A stretch of DNA of 64,000 bases. Source: a virus. Below, piece after piece: positions 1-7,110 of the stretch. The position numbers were made by a program, and so were the translations under genes. Every line of letters starts with the position of its first letter. Position 1 is the first letter of the stretch. The stretch covers positions 1 to 64,000 of IMG/VR virus record IMGVR_UViG_3300024255_000006. One strand, given 5' to 3'. The notes under the pieces were generated by a model, which was not told where the DNA came from, did not search any database, and saw only the letters and a list, made by a program, of their open reading frames with translations.

Positions 1-57
1 GATCTTGCTGCTGCTGAGTCAACACCTGTTGCACTCACCGCACCTTCTATCGGTTAA
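1..57 (+). CDS. psbA: photosystem II D1 protein, 3' end (partial)
   Basis: The first 18 codons of the window end in the C-terminal tail typical of D1 (…STPVALTAPSIG, then TAA). D1 is the photosystem II reaction-centre subunit that turns over fastest in light; cyanophage copies keep host photosynthesis going during infection. Only the part just before and after the usual processing site is visible, so catalytic residues cannot be checked. psbD follows about 315 nt downstream, the common psbA-psbD pairing of cyanophages. Confidence 0.9.
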   Translation, partial: DLAAAESTPVALTAPSIG

Positions 58-78
58 TATGGAACCTGGTAGTTTTCC

Positions 79-109
79 CCCCATCACAACACATGTGGTG
101 GGGTTTTTT
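79..109 (+). terminator. intrinsic terminator after psbA
   Basis: A 9-bp stem (79-87 with 95-103, one G-T wobble) with a 7-nt loop is followed by six T. It sits 22 nt after the psbA stop and would separate psbA from the psbD group. Confidence 0.85.
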
Positions 110-153
110 ATAGCGGTATTATCAATTGCCGTTCCAATCATTTGTGTTCTATT

Positions 154-372
154 ATGAATGTAAAAACTAACGATTGGTTCACTTGTACTTCAAAGGAACC
201 ATATGATAGGCATCATTACCGATTGAATTTTTCAGATGGTTCCTATAGAATTTTCGAGTCTTGGGATCTAGTTCAAGCAGAATGGTACCAAAGACTTCCA
301 ACATCACTATCACATATAGATGTGTTGGACATTAAACAAAACACGAAAAAAACAAGTGGAGGATTTAAATAG
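154..372 (+). CDS. hypothetical protein between psbA and psbD
   Basis: I do not recognise this 72-aa protein. It is rich in Trp, Tyr and His ([16 protein letters not shown]) and could be a small beta-rich fold. I chose ATG 154; a TTG at 142 in the same frame would add four residues. Its TAG overlaps the psbD GTG start by one base, so it is translationally coupled to psbD, and the psbD ribosome binding site (GGAGG, 359-363) lies inside it. A photosystem-related role is only a guess from position. Confidence 0.6.
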   Translation: MNVKTNDWFTCTSKEPYDRHHYRLNFSDGSYRIFESWDLVQAEWYQRLPTSLSHIDVLDIKQNTKKTSGGFK

Positions 373-1427
373 TGGTAGCATCAACTTTACAACAACAAAG
401 GAGGGGATGGTTTGATATCCTTGATGACTGGCTTAAACGTGATCGCTTTGTCTTTGTGGGCTGGTCTGGACTTCTTCTTCTTCCCACTGCTTATCTTGCA
501 ATTGGTGGCTGGATTACAGGCACGACGTTTGTTACGTCTTGGTACACCCACGGACTTGCAAGTTCGTACCTCGAAGGTGCTAATTTCCTTACAGCAGCTG
601 TGTCAACGCCTGCTGACGCTATGGGTCATTCTCTTCTTCTACTTTGGGGTCCTGAGGCTCAGGGAGATTTCGTCCGCTGGTGCCAACTTGGGGGACTCTG
701 GGCTTTTGTGGCTCTCCACGGTGCCTTCGCCCTCATTGGTTTCATGCTTCGTCAATTCGAGTTGGCTAGGTTAATTGGAATTCGTCCGTACAATGCTATT
801 GCGTTCTCTGGGCCTATCGCTGTTTTTGTCAGTGTGTTTCTCATCTATCCTCTCGGACAGTCCAGTTGGTTCTTTGCACCGTCGTTTGGTGTGTCTGCGA
901 TATTCCGCTTTCTACTCTTCCTACAGGGTTTCCATAACTGGACGCTCAACCCTTTCCATATGATGGGGGTTGCTGGTATCCTAGGTGGAGCATTGTTATC
1001 TGCTATTCATGGCGTAACTGTGGAGAATACTCTCTATGAAGATGGGGATCAAGCAAATACCTTTAAGGCTTTTGACTCTACGCAAGAGGAGGAGACTTAC
1101 TCGATGGTTACTGCGAACCGTTTCTGGTCACAGATCTTCGGTATTGCTTTTAGTAATAAGCGTTGGTTGCATTTCTTTATGCTCTTCGTTCCCGTCATGG
1201 GTCTCTGGACAAGTTCTATCGGTATTATTGGACTCGCTCTTAATCTTCGTGCTTACGACTTTGTATCTCAAGAGATTCGTGCAGCAGAAGACCCTGAGTT
1301 TGAGACTTTCTATACAAAAAACATTCTTCTGAATGAAGGACTCCGTGCATGGTTAGCACCAGTTGATCAACCACATGAAAACTTCATCTTCCCAGAAGAA
1401 GTTCTACCTAGAGGTAACGCACTGTGA
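372..1427 (+). CDS. psbD: photosystem II D2 protein
   Basis: This is full-length D2, 351 residues, as in hosts. D2 binds half of the P680 chlorophylls, Tyr-D and plastoquinone QA in the thylakoid membrane. Visible landmarks, numbered here one less than in plants: Tyr159 (Tyr-D), His196 in HMMGVAG (P680 ligand), His213 in [10 protein letters not shown] and His267 (non-haem iron ligands). The conserved C-terminus ends [10 protein letters not shown]. The start is GTG, behind a GGAGG site. The intact length and residues indicate a functional protein. With psbA upstream it forms the usual cyanophage photosystem II repair pair. Confidence 0.98.
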   Translation: MVASTLQQQRRGWFDILDDWLKRDRFVFVGWSGLLLLPTAYLAIGGWITGTTFVTSWYTHGLASSYLEGANFLTAAVSTPADAMGHSLLLLWGPEAQGDFVRWCQLGGLWAFVALHGAFALIGFMLRQFELARLIGIRPYNAIAFSGPIAVFVSVFLIYPLGQSSWFFAPSFGVSAIFRFLLFLQGFHNWTLNPFHMMGVAGILGGALLSAIHGVTVENTLYEDGDQANTFKAFDSTQEEETYSMVTANRFWSQIFGIAFSNKRWLHFFMLFVPVMGLWTSSIGIIGLALNLRAYDFVSQEIRAAEDPEFETFYTKNILLNEGLRAWLAPVDQPHENFIFPEEVLPRGNAL

Positions 1428-1684
1428 TCAAAGCATTCTTCAGTTTTATATTTGCTGCGGTGATGTGGGTTCAAGTCCCACAGTGGAGCGATGACTGGAG
1501 TAAGTGCGCTGTTGATGTACCAGACACAGCATGTCATTGGTACATCACAGCACCCGATAACACCTTTGGTGAAGGATTTAGTTGGGCAAATGCCCCTTGG
1601 TTTAGTGCTGAAGGTCTCCGAGACATTGGAGAACTTCACGACACCATGACATCCCTACAAATAAATAATACTACCGATAGCTAA
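1424..1684 (+). CDS. small exported hypothetical protein
   Basis: This 86-aa protein overlaps the psbD stop by 4 nt (GTGATCA: GTG 1424, TGA 1425-1427), so it is coupled to psbD. Residues 2-18 form a hydrophobic N-terminus resembling a signal peptide. Two cysteines ([10 protein letters not shown]) could form a disulfide outside the cytoplasm. The middle is rich in Trp and acidic residues. I do not recognise a family; the link to photosystem genes suggests a thylakoid or periplasmic role but nothing proves it. Confidence 0.7.
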   Translation: MIKAFFSFIFAAVMWVQVPQWSDDWSKCAVDVPDTACHWYITAPDNTFGEGFSWANAPWFSAEGLRDIGELHDTMTSLQINNTTDS

Positions 1685-1690
1685 CAGTAA

Positions 1691-1960
1691 ATGAACGTAG
1701 TAAAACTTTTAGGCGAAGCAACATTGCTTACAACTACGCCAGATAATATTGACTCTGGAGAAAGAATTCTCCTTCAACATAATCATGTTGGTGGTAACGC
1801 TCACCTAGTAACACTCAAGAATGTTGGCGGCGATGTAATCGGTAGTGTATATGTTGCTCCCCATAGACCACTATTAATTGACAAAGAAAAAACTGATACA
1901 CTTGAAGTCATAAATGGCGTCAGTGATTTATATGCTACATCTGTTGCACACATGGGATAA
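1691..1960 (+). CDS. small conserved-type hypothetical protein
   Basis: An 89-aa soluble protein with alternating hydrophobic residues that suggest beta strands (e.g. AHLVTLKNVGGDVIGSVYV). No catalytic motif is visible. It could be a small virion or decoration protein, but this is inference from composition only. It begins 7 nt after the previous gene and ends 5 nt before the next. Confidence 0.65.
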   Translation: MNVVKLLGEATLLTTTPDNIDSGERILLQHNHVGGNAHLVTLKNVGGDVIGSVYVAPHRPLLIDKEKTDTLEVINGVSDLYATSVAHMG

Positions 1961-1964
1961 CTAA

Positions 1965-2174
1965 ATGAATAGTTTTGAAGTCTTTCTTTATTTCACATGC
2001 TTCGCTCTCATTGCTGGTGGTGCTTTTGCTATGATGTGGGCAAACATTCAATCTATTAACATAGAGATGAGGACTCCTCCCAAACCAAAGCATCCTGAAG
2101 CACCACAAGCAGGTGAAGAACTGATGTATGTAGATTTATCTAGAGAAAAACTAGAAAATCTCTACAAGGACTAA
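1965..2174 (+). CDS. single-pass membrane protein
   Basis: A 69-aa protein with one clear transmembrane segment at about residues 5-27, followed by a Pro/Lys-rich linker (TPPKPKHPEAP) and a short acidic tail. It is the last gene before a strong terminator. No family is recognised. Confidence 0.65.
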   Translation: MNSFEVFLYFTCFALIAGGAFAMMWANIQSINIEMRTPPKPKHPEAPQAGEELMYVDLSREKLENLYKD

Positions 2175-2213
2175 CCTACCTCCTAGACACAATAAATAAT
2201 CTATGATATACTA

Positions 2214-2235
2214 GGGGTCTTCGGACCCCCTTTTT
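2214..2235 (+). terminator. intrinsic terminator with UUCG tetraloop
   Basis: The stem GGGGTC/GACCCC is closed by a C(TTCG)G tetraloop, one of the most stable RNA loops, and followed by C and five T. It ends the psbD operon. An ATAAATA motif lies just upstream at 2192-2198. Confidence 0.92.
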
Positions 2236-2238
2236 ATT

Positions 2239-2781
2239 ATGGAAGACTACATCTTTCCTATCAAACTTGTGTCGGAAAGAGTAACTGAATCATTCGATCT
2301 TGATAAATTTAAAAATATTATTCAAGATTATCGACAGGAACATCCGAGTGTTCAGAAAAGTAATATTGGGGGATGGCAGTCACAATTATTTCCATCTGAC
2401 GAATCTATTTCTGATGTGGTGCGTTCTGTTGCAGAGACTTACAAACGTGGAACTAGAATTGCAGAACTTGGTTTAGATTTAGAACTTAGTACATACTGGT
2501 TTAATGTAAACCCACCTGGAACATATAACAGTCTTCATATTCATCCAGGTGCTATTTTATCTGGAGTCTTCTGGGTATCATGTCCAGAAAATTGTGGTAG
2601 ACTTATCGTAAGACATCCAAATGAAATGGTAAACTATTACCTAGGACCAGATGAATTATCAATTGATCCACATGAAGGTCTACTAGTTTTGTTCCCGTCT
2701 TACCTACCACATCTTGTAGAACCTAACCAAGGTTCAGAAGATAGAATTTCTATATCATTTAACTTGACTATTAAACAATGA
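2239..2781 (+). CDS. 2OG-Fe(II) oxygenase
   Basis: A 180-aa member of the putative 2OG-Fe(II) oxygenase family common in cyanophages (TIGR02466 type). Iron ligands are likely His100/His102 (LHIHPGA) and His158 (LPHLVEPN); Arg169 (DRISISFN) would bind 2-oxoglutarate. The first motif is HxH rather than HxD, as in several relatives here. The substrate is unknown. The start codon is only 4 nt behind the terminator T-tract, so transcription must read through it or begin nearby. The protein at 50162 has the same length and places the distal His and Arg at the same positions. Confidence 0.88.
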   Translation: MEDYIFPIKLVSERVTESFDLDKFKNIIQDYRQEHPSVQKSNIGGWQSQLFPSDESISDVVRSVAETYKRGTRIAELGLDLELSTYWFNVNPPGTYNSLHIHPGAILSGVFWVSCPENCGRLIVRHPNEMVNYYLGPDELSIDPHEGLLVLFPSYLPHLVEPNQGSEDRISISFNLTIKQ

Positions 2782-3017
2782 AAATTACTGCACATACTAT
2801 TGATGGTTGCTTTTATTGTAACCAGTTGAAAGAACTTCTCAGACGAGCAGACCTACCTGCAGAGTTTATTTTAGTGGAAGACAAAGAAGAGTTTGTTAGC
2901 AAGTATCCAAACGCCAAAGGATATCCTTGGGTAATTATTGATGATGAAGAGGTTGGTGGACTGGTAGAAGTTGCAACTTTTTTAGTTAAAAAGGGTCTTG
3001 TGTCTTCTAAAAAATGA
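2778..3017 (+). CDS. glutaredoxin
   Basis: A 79-aa thioredoxin-fold protein with a CxxC active site (CFYC, Cys11 and Cys14), the cis-Pro region (GYPWVIIDDEEVGG) and a C-terminal helix, the normal length of a phage glutaredoxin. It would reduce disulfides with glutathione, for example for ribonucleotide reductase as T4 NrdC does. ATG overlaps the previous stop (ATGA), so it is coupled to the oxygenase. Confidence 0.92.
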   Translation: MKITAHTIDGCFYCNQLKELLRRADLPAEFILVEDKEEFVSKYPNAKGYPWVIIDDEEVGGLVEVATFLVKKGLVSSKK

Positions 3018-3181
3018 CTATAAATAAAGGAACAGAGTTGATGCTTAGGAGGACACCCAGGGAACCTGAATCAGAGTCCCCAGTGCTCAGAAGACTGGGA
3101 ACGGAGATCGCATTCTCCCTTCTACGTAGAAAGTTTCTATTTAAACTAGAACTTAGTTGGGAAAAACTACTAGACAACTAA
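3014..3181 (+). CDS. small basic hypothetical protein
   Basis: A 55-aa reading frame whose ATG overlaps the glutaredoxin stop (ATGA) and which ends 10 nt before the next start. It is rich in Arg, Glu and Leu (PVLRRLGTEIAFSLLRRKF) and looks helical. The coupling and fit in the gap support it; no family is recognised. A TATAAATA motif (3019-3026) lies at its 5' end and might be a late promoter for the next gene. Confidence 0.5.
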   Translation: MTINKGTELMLRRTPREPESESPVLRRLGTEIAFSLLRRKFLFKLELSWEKLLDN

Positions 3182-3191
3182 GGAGTACGAC

Positions 3192-3422
3192 ATGGAAACG
3201 GCAACAATCCTATTCTTCTCGGCAACAGCATCATTTCTCTTTCTATGTGTCGGGATTGTCGCAGGGTGGACAGCAAAGGATTTCATGCATGATTACTTCG
3301 TATACGAAGAAGAACAGTTAACACATCCTGAAATGTATGATCAAAATGGTCAATACATAAACGAAGAACTATTATTTGTGAGATTTTTAGAGGAAGACGA
3401 CGATGAGACTTTTGATGAATGA
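3192..3422 (+). CDS. membrane-anchored acidic protein
   Basis: 76 aa: residues 5-27 form one transmembrane helix, followed by a strongly acidic tail (EEDDDETFDE). An AAGGAG site lies 7 nt upstream of the ATG. The 3' end overlaps the next gene by 20 nt. No function is recognised. Confidence 0.65.
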   Translation: METATILFFSATASFLFLCVGIVAGWTAKDFMHDYFVYEEEQLTHPEMYDQNGQYINEELLFVRFLEEDDDETFDE

Positions 3423-3834
3423 GGTACTGCAAAAGGTATCAAACGCAAAGACCAAGAAAGAAAAGATCGTGTTGCTGCAGGAGTACAACACTCCTGCACT
3501 TCGTTCTCTTCTAATTATTAATTTTGATGAGAGTATCATCTCCCTACTTCCCCAGGGTGATGTACCATTCATTCCCAACGATGCCCCAGAGGGCACAGAA
3601 CACACCAAACTAGAGCACGAGCATAGAATTCTTTACCACTTCTTTAAGGGCGGTTCTAAGGTCGCACAACACAAGCGCGAGTCCATGTTCATTCGCCTTC
3701 TTGAGGGATTGTCTGAACCAGAAGCGCGTATTATGATTCTTACAAAGGACAAGAAACTTGGTAAGCGTTATAAGATTACCAAACAATGTGTTGTTGAAGC
3801 CTACCCATCAATTGTTTGGGGAAATCGATCTTGA
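3403..3834 (+). CDS. conserved T4-like phage protein (DUF6433-like)
   Basis: A 143-aa soluble protein. The combination NTPALRSLLIINFDESI, a proline-rich acidic middle and HEHRILYHFFKGGSK resembles a hypothetical family I recall as widely conserved in T4-like phages (DUF6433); this assignment is from memory. The C-terminal half is basic and helical, which would suit nucleic-acid binding. The start could also be ATG 3415. Confidence 0.65.
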   Translation: MRLLMNEVLQKVSNAKTKKEKIVLLQEYNTPALRSLLIINFDESIISLLPQGDVPFIPNDAPEGTEHTKLEHEHRILYHFFKGGSKVAQHKRESMFIRLLEGLSEPEARIMILTKDKKLGKRYKITKQCVVEAYPSIVWGNRS

Positions 3835-4085
3835 GTAAAGTAAGAGTAATTCGTGAAGATTGTGATCCAGAATTGGCGCAAGACAGAACACTTCCTAACA
3901 CCACATTTCTAATAGAGTATGAGAAGGATGGGAAAACTTGTTACGATATTTCTATTCCAAGAAAGATAGTGGACATGTTTGATTACTACTGGGACAAATA
4001 TAAACATGGACTAAAGGGATGGACTCAAACTGAAGGAAGATCTAACCCAAAACTATGGGTAGATCCACAAGATAAGAAAAAATAG
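3831..4085 (+). CDS. hypothetical protein
   Basis: An 84-aa soluble protein with a Tyr/Lys-rich C-terminal part (FDYYWDKYKHGLKGW). The start is uncertain: TTG 3831 overlaps the previous TGA and has GGGGA at 3818-3822; a TTG at 3816 is the alternative. It overlaps the GTG start of the sulfotransferase by one base. No family is recognised. Confidence 0.6.
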   Translation: MSKVRVIREDCDPELAQDRTLPNTTFLIEYEKDGKTCYDISIPRKIVDMFDYYWDKYKHGLKGWTQTEGRSNPKLWVDPQDKKK

Positions 4086-4705
4086 TGCTTTATCAAAAAG
4101 AATATACAAGTATCTTCCACGTTCACATACCAAGAACTGCTGGAAGATACATTAGAAATATCTTTCTTGATAATAAATTTGATGGTAAGTATCTATCTTA
4201 TGATGAATTCTATAGAGGTATAGAAGTTCCTCACTTACATTATCCATTGTATAACGACCTTTCATATGTTGAAAACTCCAATCACTTTGCTGTGGTAAGA
4301 GATCCATTTGAAAGATTCAAGTCGTCAATGCAATTGATGATTAGAGCAATGAATTATCCAGTCGAATTGTATGATAAGTTAAAGGACAAAGATTGGTTAT
4401 TTAATTTTCTGAATCACTCTCGTGATTACAAACAGTATCATCAAAATCATTTTAGAAAACAATCTGATTTTATATCTGCAAGAACACACGTCTATAAATT
4501 TGAAGATGGATTAGGTATAGAACTCATAGACTGGTTGAATGATAGACTAAACCTAGATCTAAATCGGACTGAATACAGGTATGAAATCTTCCATCCTCAT
4601 TCGATTAGTGGCGAGGAGTTACCAAACAAAAAAGATATTGATCCCATAGTTGAGAATTGTATTAGAGATTATTACTCAGATGATTATGAGAATCTTAAGT
4701 ATTAA
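4085..4705 (+). CDS. sulfotransferase family protein
   Basis: A 206-aa protein of the Sulfotransfer_2 type. The 5'-phosphosulfate-binding loop IPRTAGR (15-21) and the 3'-phosphate-binding motif VVRDPFERFKSS (70-81) that bind PAPS are both clear. Such enzymes sulfate sugars or polysaccharides; here the target could be host surface glycans or a virion glycan (inference). It starts with GTG, coupled to the preceding gene, and is AT-rich like its neighbours. It is the last gene before a host-type promoter. Confidence 0.85.
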   Translation: MLYQKEYTSIFHVHIPRTAGRYIRNIFLDNKFDGKYLSYDEFYRGIEVPHLHYPLYNDLSYVENSNHFAVVRDPFERFKSSMQLMIRAMNYPVELYDKLKDKDWLFNFLNHSRDYKQYHQNHFRKQSDFISARTHVYKFEDGLGIELIDWLNDRLNLDLNRTEYRYEIFHPHSISGEELPNKKDIDPIVENCIRDYYSDDYENLKY

Positions 4706-4726
4706 CACGGTATTTAATGTTACTAT

Positions 4727-4755
4727 TTGCACACACTAAATAGATATGGTATAAT
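4727..4755 (+). promoter_or_regulatory. sigma-70-type promoter before the riboswitch
   Basis: TTGCAC (4727-4732), exactly 17 nt, then TATAAT (4750-4755). Transcription would begin near 4762, the first base of the riboswitch stem. A TAAATA motif (4737-4742) between the boxes may add late transcription. Confidence 0.85.
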
Positions 4756-4762
4756 TACCATA

Positions 4763-4817
4763 CGTTCATCCCCCGCAAGGAGGACGCAAGTAAGTCGCGG
4801 AACGGAGCCGTTCATCC
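4763..4817 (+). promoter_or_regulatory. glutamine-type (Downstream-peptide) riboswitch
   Basis: The aptamer features of the glutamine riboswitch family (glnA and Downstream-peptide motifs of cyanobacteria) are present: outer stem CGTTC (4763-4767)/GAACG (4800-4804), a hairpin with a GCAA loop (TCCCCC GCAA GGAGGA), then the GCAAGTAAGTC core. CGTTCATCC occurs twice (4763-4771 and 4809-4817). The second copy can pair with the same GAACG across a GAGC loop that holds the Shine-Dalgarno GGAG (4804-4807), giving a mutually exclusive fold 5 nt before the ATG at 4819. Which state is ON is not clear from sequence. Confidence 0.8.
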
Positions 4818-4818
4818 T

Positions 4819-4983
4819 ATGTTAGAACTATTATTCTATTCATCACTCACCTGCCAACAAGCTGATACAATCATGCTGAGGATGGAAGCAAATGAGAATA
4901 TCTCAAATGCTTTTAAGGTAGAGTTGATTGAGGTCATGAAGGAGTCAACTCCTGATTGCTATCCATGGGACGCACACGACTGA
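4819..4983 (+). CDS. 54-aa riboswitch-controlled peptide
   Basis: It starts directly behind the riboswitch; the family name Downstream-peptide comes from such short frames. It is acidic with two cysteines (LTCQQADTIM and TPDCYPWD). The last third (VELIEVMKESTP) looks helical. In host cyanobacteria glutamine riboswitches control nitrogen genes, including glutamine synthetase inhibitors; a nitrogen-control role here is inference. Confidence 0.75.
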   Translation: MLELLFYSSLTCQQADTIMLRMEANENISNAFKVELIEVMKESTPDCYPWDAHD

Positions 4984-5024
4984 AGGAACGGGGATTAAAA
5001 ACCCTAACTTCAGGAGACTGACAA

Positions 5025-5192
5025 ATGAACACACTGCAAATGATCAAGAAGCAGATCAACAAAGCATCTGCACTTCACGACGCACAGATTACCCACACTT
5101 CATATCGTGGTGTTGAGTATACTACACGTTGTGTCGAATTAAAGGAACCCCACGGCACATTCTGTTATCGTGGTCGTACCTACAGTAAGTGA
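5025..5192 (+). CDS. small DUF4278-like protein
   Basis: 55 aa with a good site CAGGAG 9 nt before the ATG. The second half contains YRGVEY…CYRGRTY, resembling the YRG…Y pattern of short cyanobacterial DUF4278 proteins; that match is tentative. It lies downstream of the riboswitch peptide and ends before a strong terminator, so the two form one short transcript. Confidence 0.65.
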   Translation: MNTLQMIKKQINKASALHDAQITHTSYRGVEYTTRCVELKEPHGTFCYRGRTYSK

Positions 5193-5213
5193 GTTACTTG
5201 TAAACTTGTAAAC

Positions 5214-5238
5214 GAAGGGTTAACACCCTTCTTTTTTT
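5214..5238 (+). terminator. intrinsic terminator
   Basis: Stem GAAGGGT/ACCCTTC with loop TAAC, followed by seven T. Confidence 0.92.
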
Positions 5239-5379
5239 GTGCCTATTTATTTTTAAGCATATTTACGGATGCTAAAATGTTAGCAAACCCTTATAATTAG
5301 ATATAGAAATGAGGATTAGTGATGTAAAAAATAACTCTTAGTTATGATTTAGTTTTATTCTATACCAAGGAGGTTTATC

Positions 5380-5550
5380 ATGCATAATCTAATACCATTC
5401 AATCAACTACATGAGTGGAGAAATTTTGAATCATCTGTAAAACAATCACAAGAGGAACTAGAAACAATTAATGAATACTATGAATGCTTAATCGAATGTC
5501 GAGAAGGTCAGTCATTGTGTAAACGTATTTGTAGGAGAATCTTAGCATAA
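5380..5550 (+). CDS. small hypothetical protein
   Basis: 56 aa behind an excellent AAGGAGG site 7 nt upstream. It is mostly helical, with four cysteines in the C-terminal third (ECLIEC…CKRIC). A TATAAT at 5292-5297 could be its promoter but no clear -35 box is seen. It is a single-gene transcript ended by the next terminator. The 5239-5379 gap is AT-rich and otherwise shows nothing definite. Confidence 0.7.
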   Translation: MHNLIPFNQLHEWRNFESSVKQSQEELETINEYYECLIECREGQSLCKRICRRILA

Positions 5551-5559
5551 TATCATCAC

Positions 5560-5584
5560 GAGGGGTTGCGACCCCTCTTTTTTT
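5560..5584 (+). terminator. intrinsic terminator
   Basis: Stem GAGGGGT/ACCCCTC with loop TGCG, then seven T. Confidence 0.92.
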
Positions 5585-5591
5585 GTGCTAA

Positions 5592-5599
5592 TATAAATA
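5592..5599 (+). promoter_or_regulatory. T4-type late promoter motif
   Basis: TATAAATA, identical to the T4 late promoter core, just behind a terminator and 18 nt before the next ATG. Confidence 0.6.
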
Positions 5600-5617
5600 T
5601 CAAAAAGAAGAGGTAGC

Positions 5618-5782
5618 ATGGAAAGAGAAAGACTCAAACTCATCTACAGAAACCTCAAGTCCCTGCTCAATGCTTTAGAAGCAGAGATTTATTCAGACCC
5701 TGAATCCTATAAGTCTCGCCAAAAAGATGCTATAATAGGGTTTAGTGTTTCTTCAGACGATGATGACGGATACCCAGACTAA
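5618..5782 (+). CDS. small acidic hypothetical protein
   Basis: 54 aa with GAAGAGG before the ATG. The N-terminal half is helical (ERLKLIYRNLKSLLNALEAE), the C-terminus acidic (SSDDDDGYPD). The next gene starts directly after its TAA. No function is recognised. Confidence 0.65.
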   Translation: MERERLKLIYRNLKSLLNALEAEIYSDPESYKSRQKDAIIGFSVSSDDDDGYPD

Positions 5783-6055
5783 ATGACCAGACTCAAAGAC
5801 CAAATTAGATTAGCGAAGATGGCTTTAAAACAAGCCAAGAAACACCCAGAACTGTATAAGAAAGAAGAACTTTTGTATATGGCAGTTCAACTTAAACGTG
5901 CTAAAATAGCACTAAAAGCAAAACAACAACGTCGTAGACAGGAGAAAGGTTTTAGTAATGACGCAAGTGAATCTAGTATCAATCACTCCCGAAGCGGAGA
6001 AGATGATGGGGTACGTAGCGAGGGTATCCAATCCAGCAAACCAGGAGAATCCTAA
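5783..6055 (+). CDS. basic helical hypothetical protein
   Basis: 90 aa. Residues 1-55 are a strongly basic helix (KQAKKHPELYKKEELLYMA; ALKAKQQRRRQEK), likely nucleic-acid binding. The last 33 residues are Ser/Gly/Asp-rich and lie entirely over the start of thyX in another frame (98-nt overlap), so this tail is constrained by thyX. No homologue is recognised. Confidence 0.6.
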   Translation: MTRLKDQIRLAKMALKQAKKHPELYKKEELLYMAVQLKRAKIALKAKQQRRRQEKGFSNDASESSINHSRSGEDDGVRSEGIQSSKPGES

Positions 6056-6596
6056 GGTTGCTGGTCTTCTAAAGTATTGCATTAAGCATCAACACTGGTC
6101 TGTCTTTGAGCAAGCATACATGACGCTTGAGATCAACACCACCAGGGGACTGGCGGCTCAAATATTACGTCATAGAAGTTTTACATATCAAGAGTTTTCT
6201 CAAAGGTATGCTGATAGTTCTATGTTAGCAGACAAGATTCCTCTACCTGAACTACGCAGACAAGACACTAAGAATCGTCAGAACTCTATTGATGATATCG
6301 ATCCTTTTGTACGCCAAGAATTCCAAATCAAAATGCAAAAACATTTTGAAGATGGAATGAAACTCTATCAAGAAATGCTTGATAGAGATATTGCAAAGGA
6401 GTGTGCTAGATTTGTGCTTCCACTCGCCGTACCAACAAAAATTTACATGACGGGATCGATCAGGTCATGGATTCATTACATCGATCTGAGATCTGCTAAC
6501 GGCACACAAAAAGAACACATGGATATTGCGGAGGGAGCACGTAATATCTTTGTGGAACAACTACCTATCGTATCCGAGGCATTAGAATGGCAATGA
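5958..6596 (+). CDS. thyX: flavin-dependent thymidylate synthase
   Basis: 212 aa. It contains the ThyX signature RHRx7S (Arg71-His72-Arg73 … Ser81; RHRSFTYQEFS) and downstream conserved Arg-rich regions (CARFVLPLAVPT, SIRSWIHYIDLR). ThyX makes dTMP from dUMP using FAD and methylene-tetrahydrofolate, supplying thymidine for phage DNA. ATG 5958 has AGGAG about 17 nt upstream and AAAGG closer. It overlaps its neighbours on both sides. Confidence 0.97.
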   Translation: MTQVNLVSITPEAEKMMGYVARVSNPANQENPKVAGLLKYCIKHQHWSVFEQAYMTLEINTTRGLAAQILRHRSFTYQEFSQRYADSSMLADKIPLPELRRQDTKNRQNSIDDIDPFVRQEFQIKMQKHFEDGMKLYQEMLDRDIAKECARFVLPLAVPTKIYMTGSIRSWIHYIDLRSANGTQKEHMDIAEGARNIFVEQLPIVSEALEWQ

Positions 6597-6814
6597 CTGA
6601 CCCAATTACAGTAGAAGATTACAAGTGCGTGAGTGACGAGTTCTTTCAGAAGTATAACTATGTTGTAGAACGCATGGGTTCTGTGCCCCCAAAGGCAGAG
6701 GATGTTCTGAAGATTATGGAAGCACTCAGCGCACAAGTTATTAAAGAGAGAGTCAAGAGTAAGATCGGACCTTTTGGTTTTAACAAATGCAAAAGTGAAG
6801 ATGCGAATCCATAA
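6593..6814 (+). CDS. small hypothetical protein
   Basis: 73 aa. The ATG 6593 overlaps the thyX stop (ATGA); an in-frame ATG at 6587 is the alternative. It is helical and mixed-charge (VLKIMEALSAQVIKERVKSK). Its place behind thyX and before phoH suggests the replication and nucleotide module, but no family is recognised. Confidence 0.65.
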   Translation: MTDPITVEDYKCVSDEFFQKYNYVVERMGSVPPKAEDVLKIMEALSAQVIKERVKSKIGPFGFNKCKSEDANP

Positions 6815-6862
6815 ATCTGGATAAATTTTTCCCGCTAAAAAATGACCTAAAACCTTTTTCAT

Positions 6863-7105
6863 ATGCCTACCTATCCTATAAAACATAAAGAAACTGGAGA
6901 GAAAAAAGAACTCTCCATGACAATTGCTCAATACGAAGAGTGGAGAAAAGAAAACCCTGACTGGGATAAAGATTGGTCTGCAGGTGTCGCAGGCGTCGGT
7001 GAAGTCGGGGAGTGGCGTGATAAAATGTCGAAGACACATCCTGGATGGAAGGATGTGATGAAAAAAGTTCAACAAGTCCCAGGTTCTCAAATTAAAGGTT
7101 GGTAA
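6863..7105 (+). CDS. small FmdB-like conserved protein
   Basis: 80 aa. The opening MPTYPIKHKETGEKKEL looks like a zinc-ribbon regulator of the FmdB type whose cysteines are missing, so zinc is not expected. The middle is Trp-rich (EEWRKENPDWDKDW). I recall similar proteins as conserved hypotheticals in cyanophages. Confidence 0.6.
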   Translation: MPTYPIKHKETGEKKELSMTIAQYEEWRKENPDWDKDWSAGVAGVGEVGEWRDKMSKTHPGWKDVMKKVQQVPGSQIKGW

Positions 7106-7110
7106 ACAGT

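Noticed and set aside
2192-2198. ATAAATA before the terminator at 2214 as a late promoter for the oxygenase
   Set aside because: A strong terminator lies between the motif and the gene; 7-mers of A/T occur often by chance, so only motifs placed directly before genes were kept.
6476-7090. A 204-codon open frame on the - strand behind thyX
   Set aside because: It crosses two plausible small + strand genes and reads as Phe/Cys-rich sequence without domain character.
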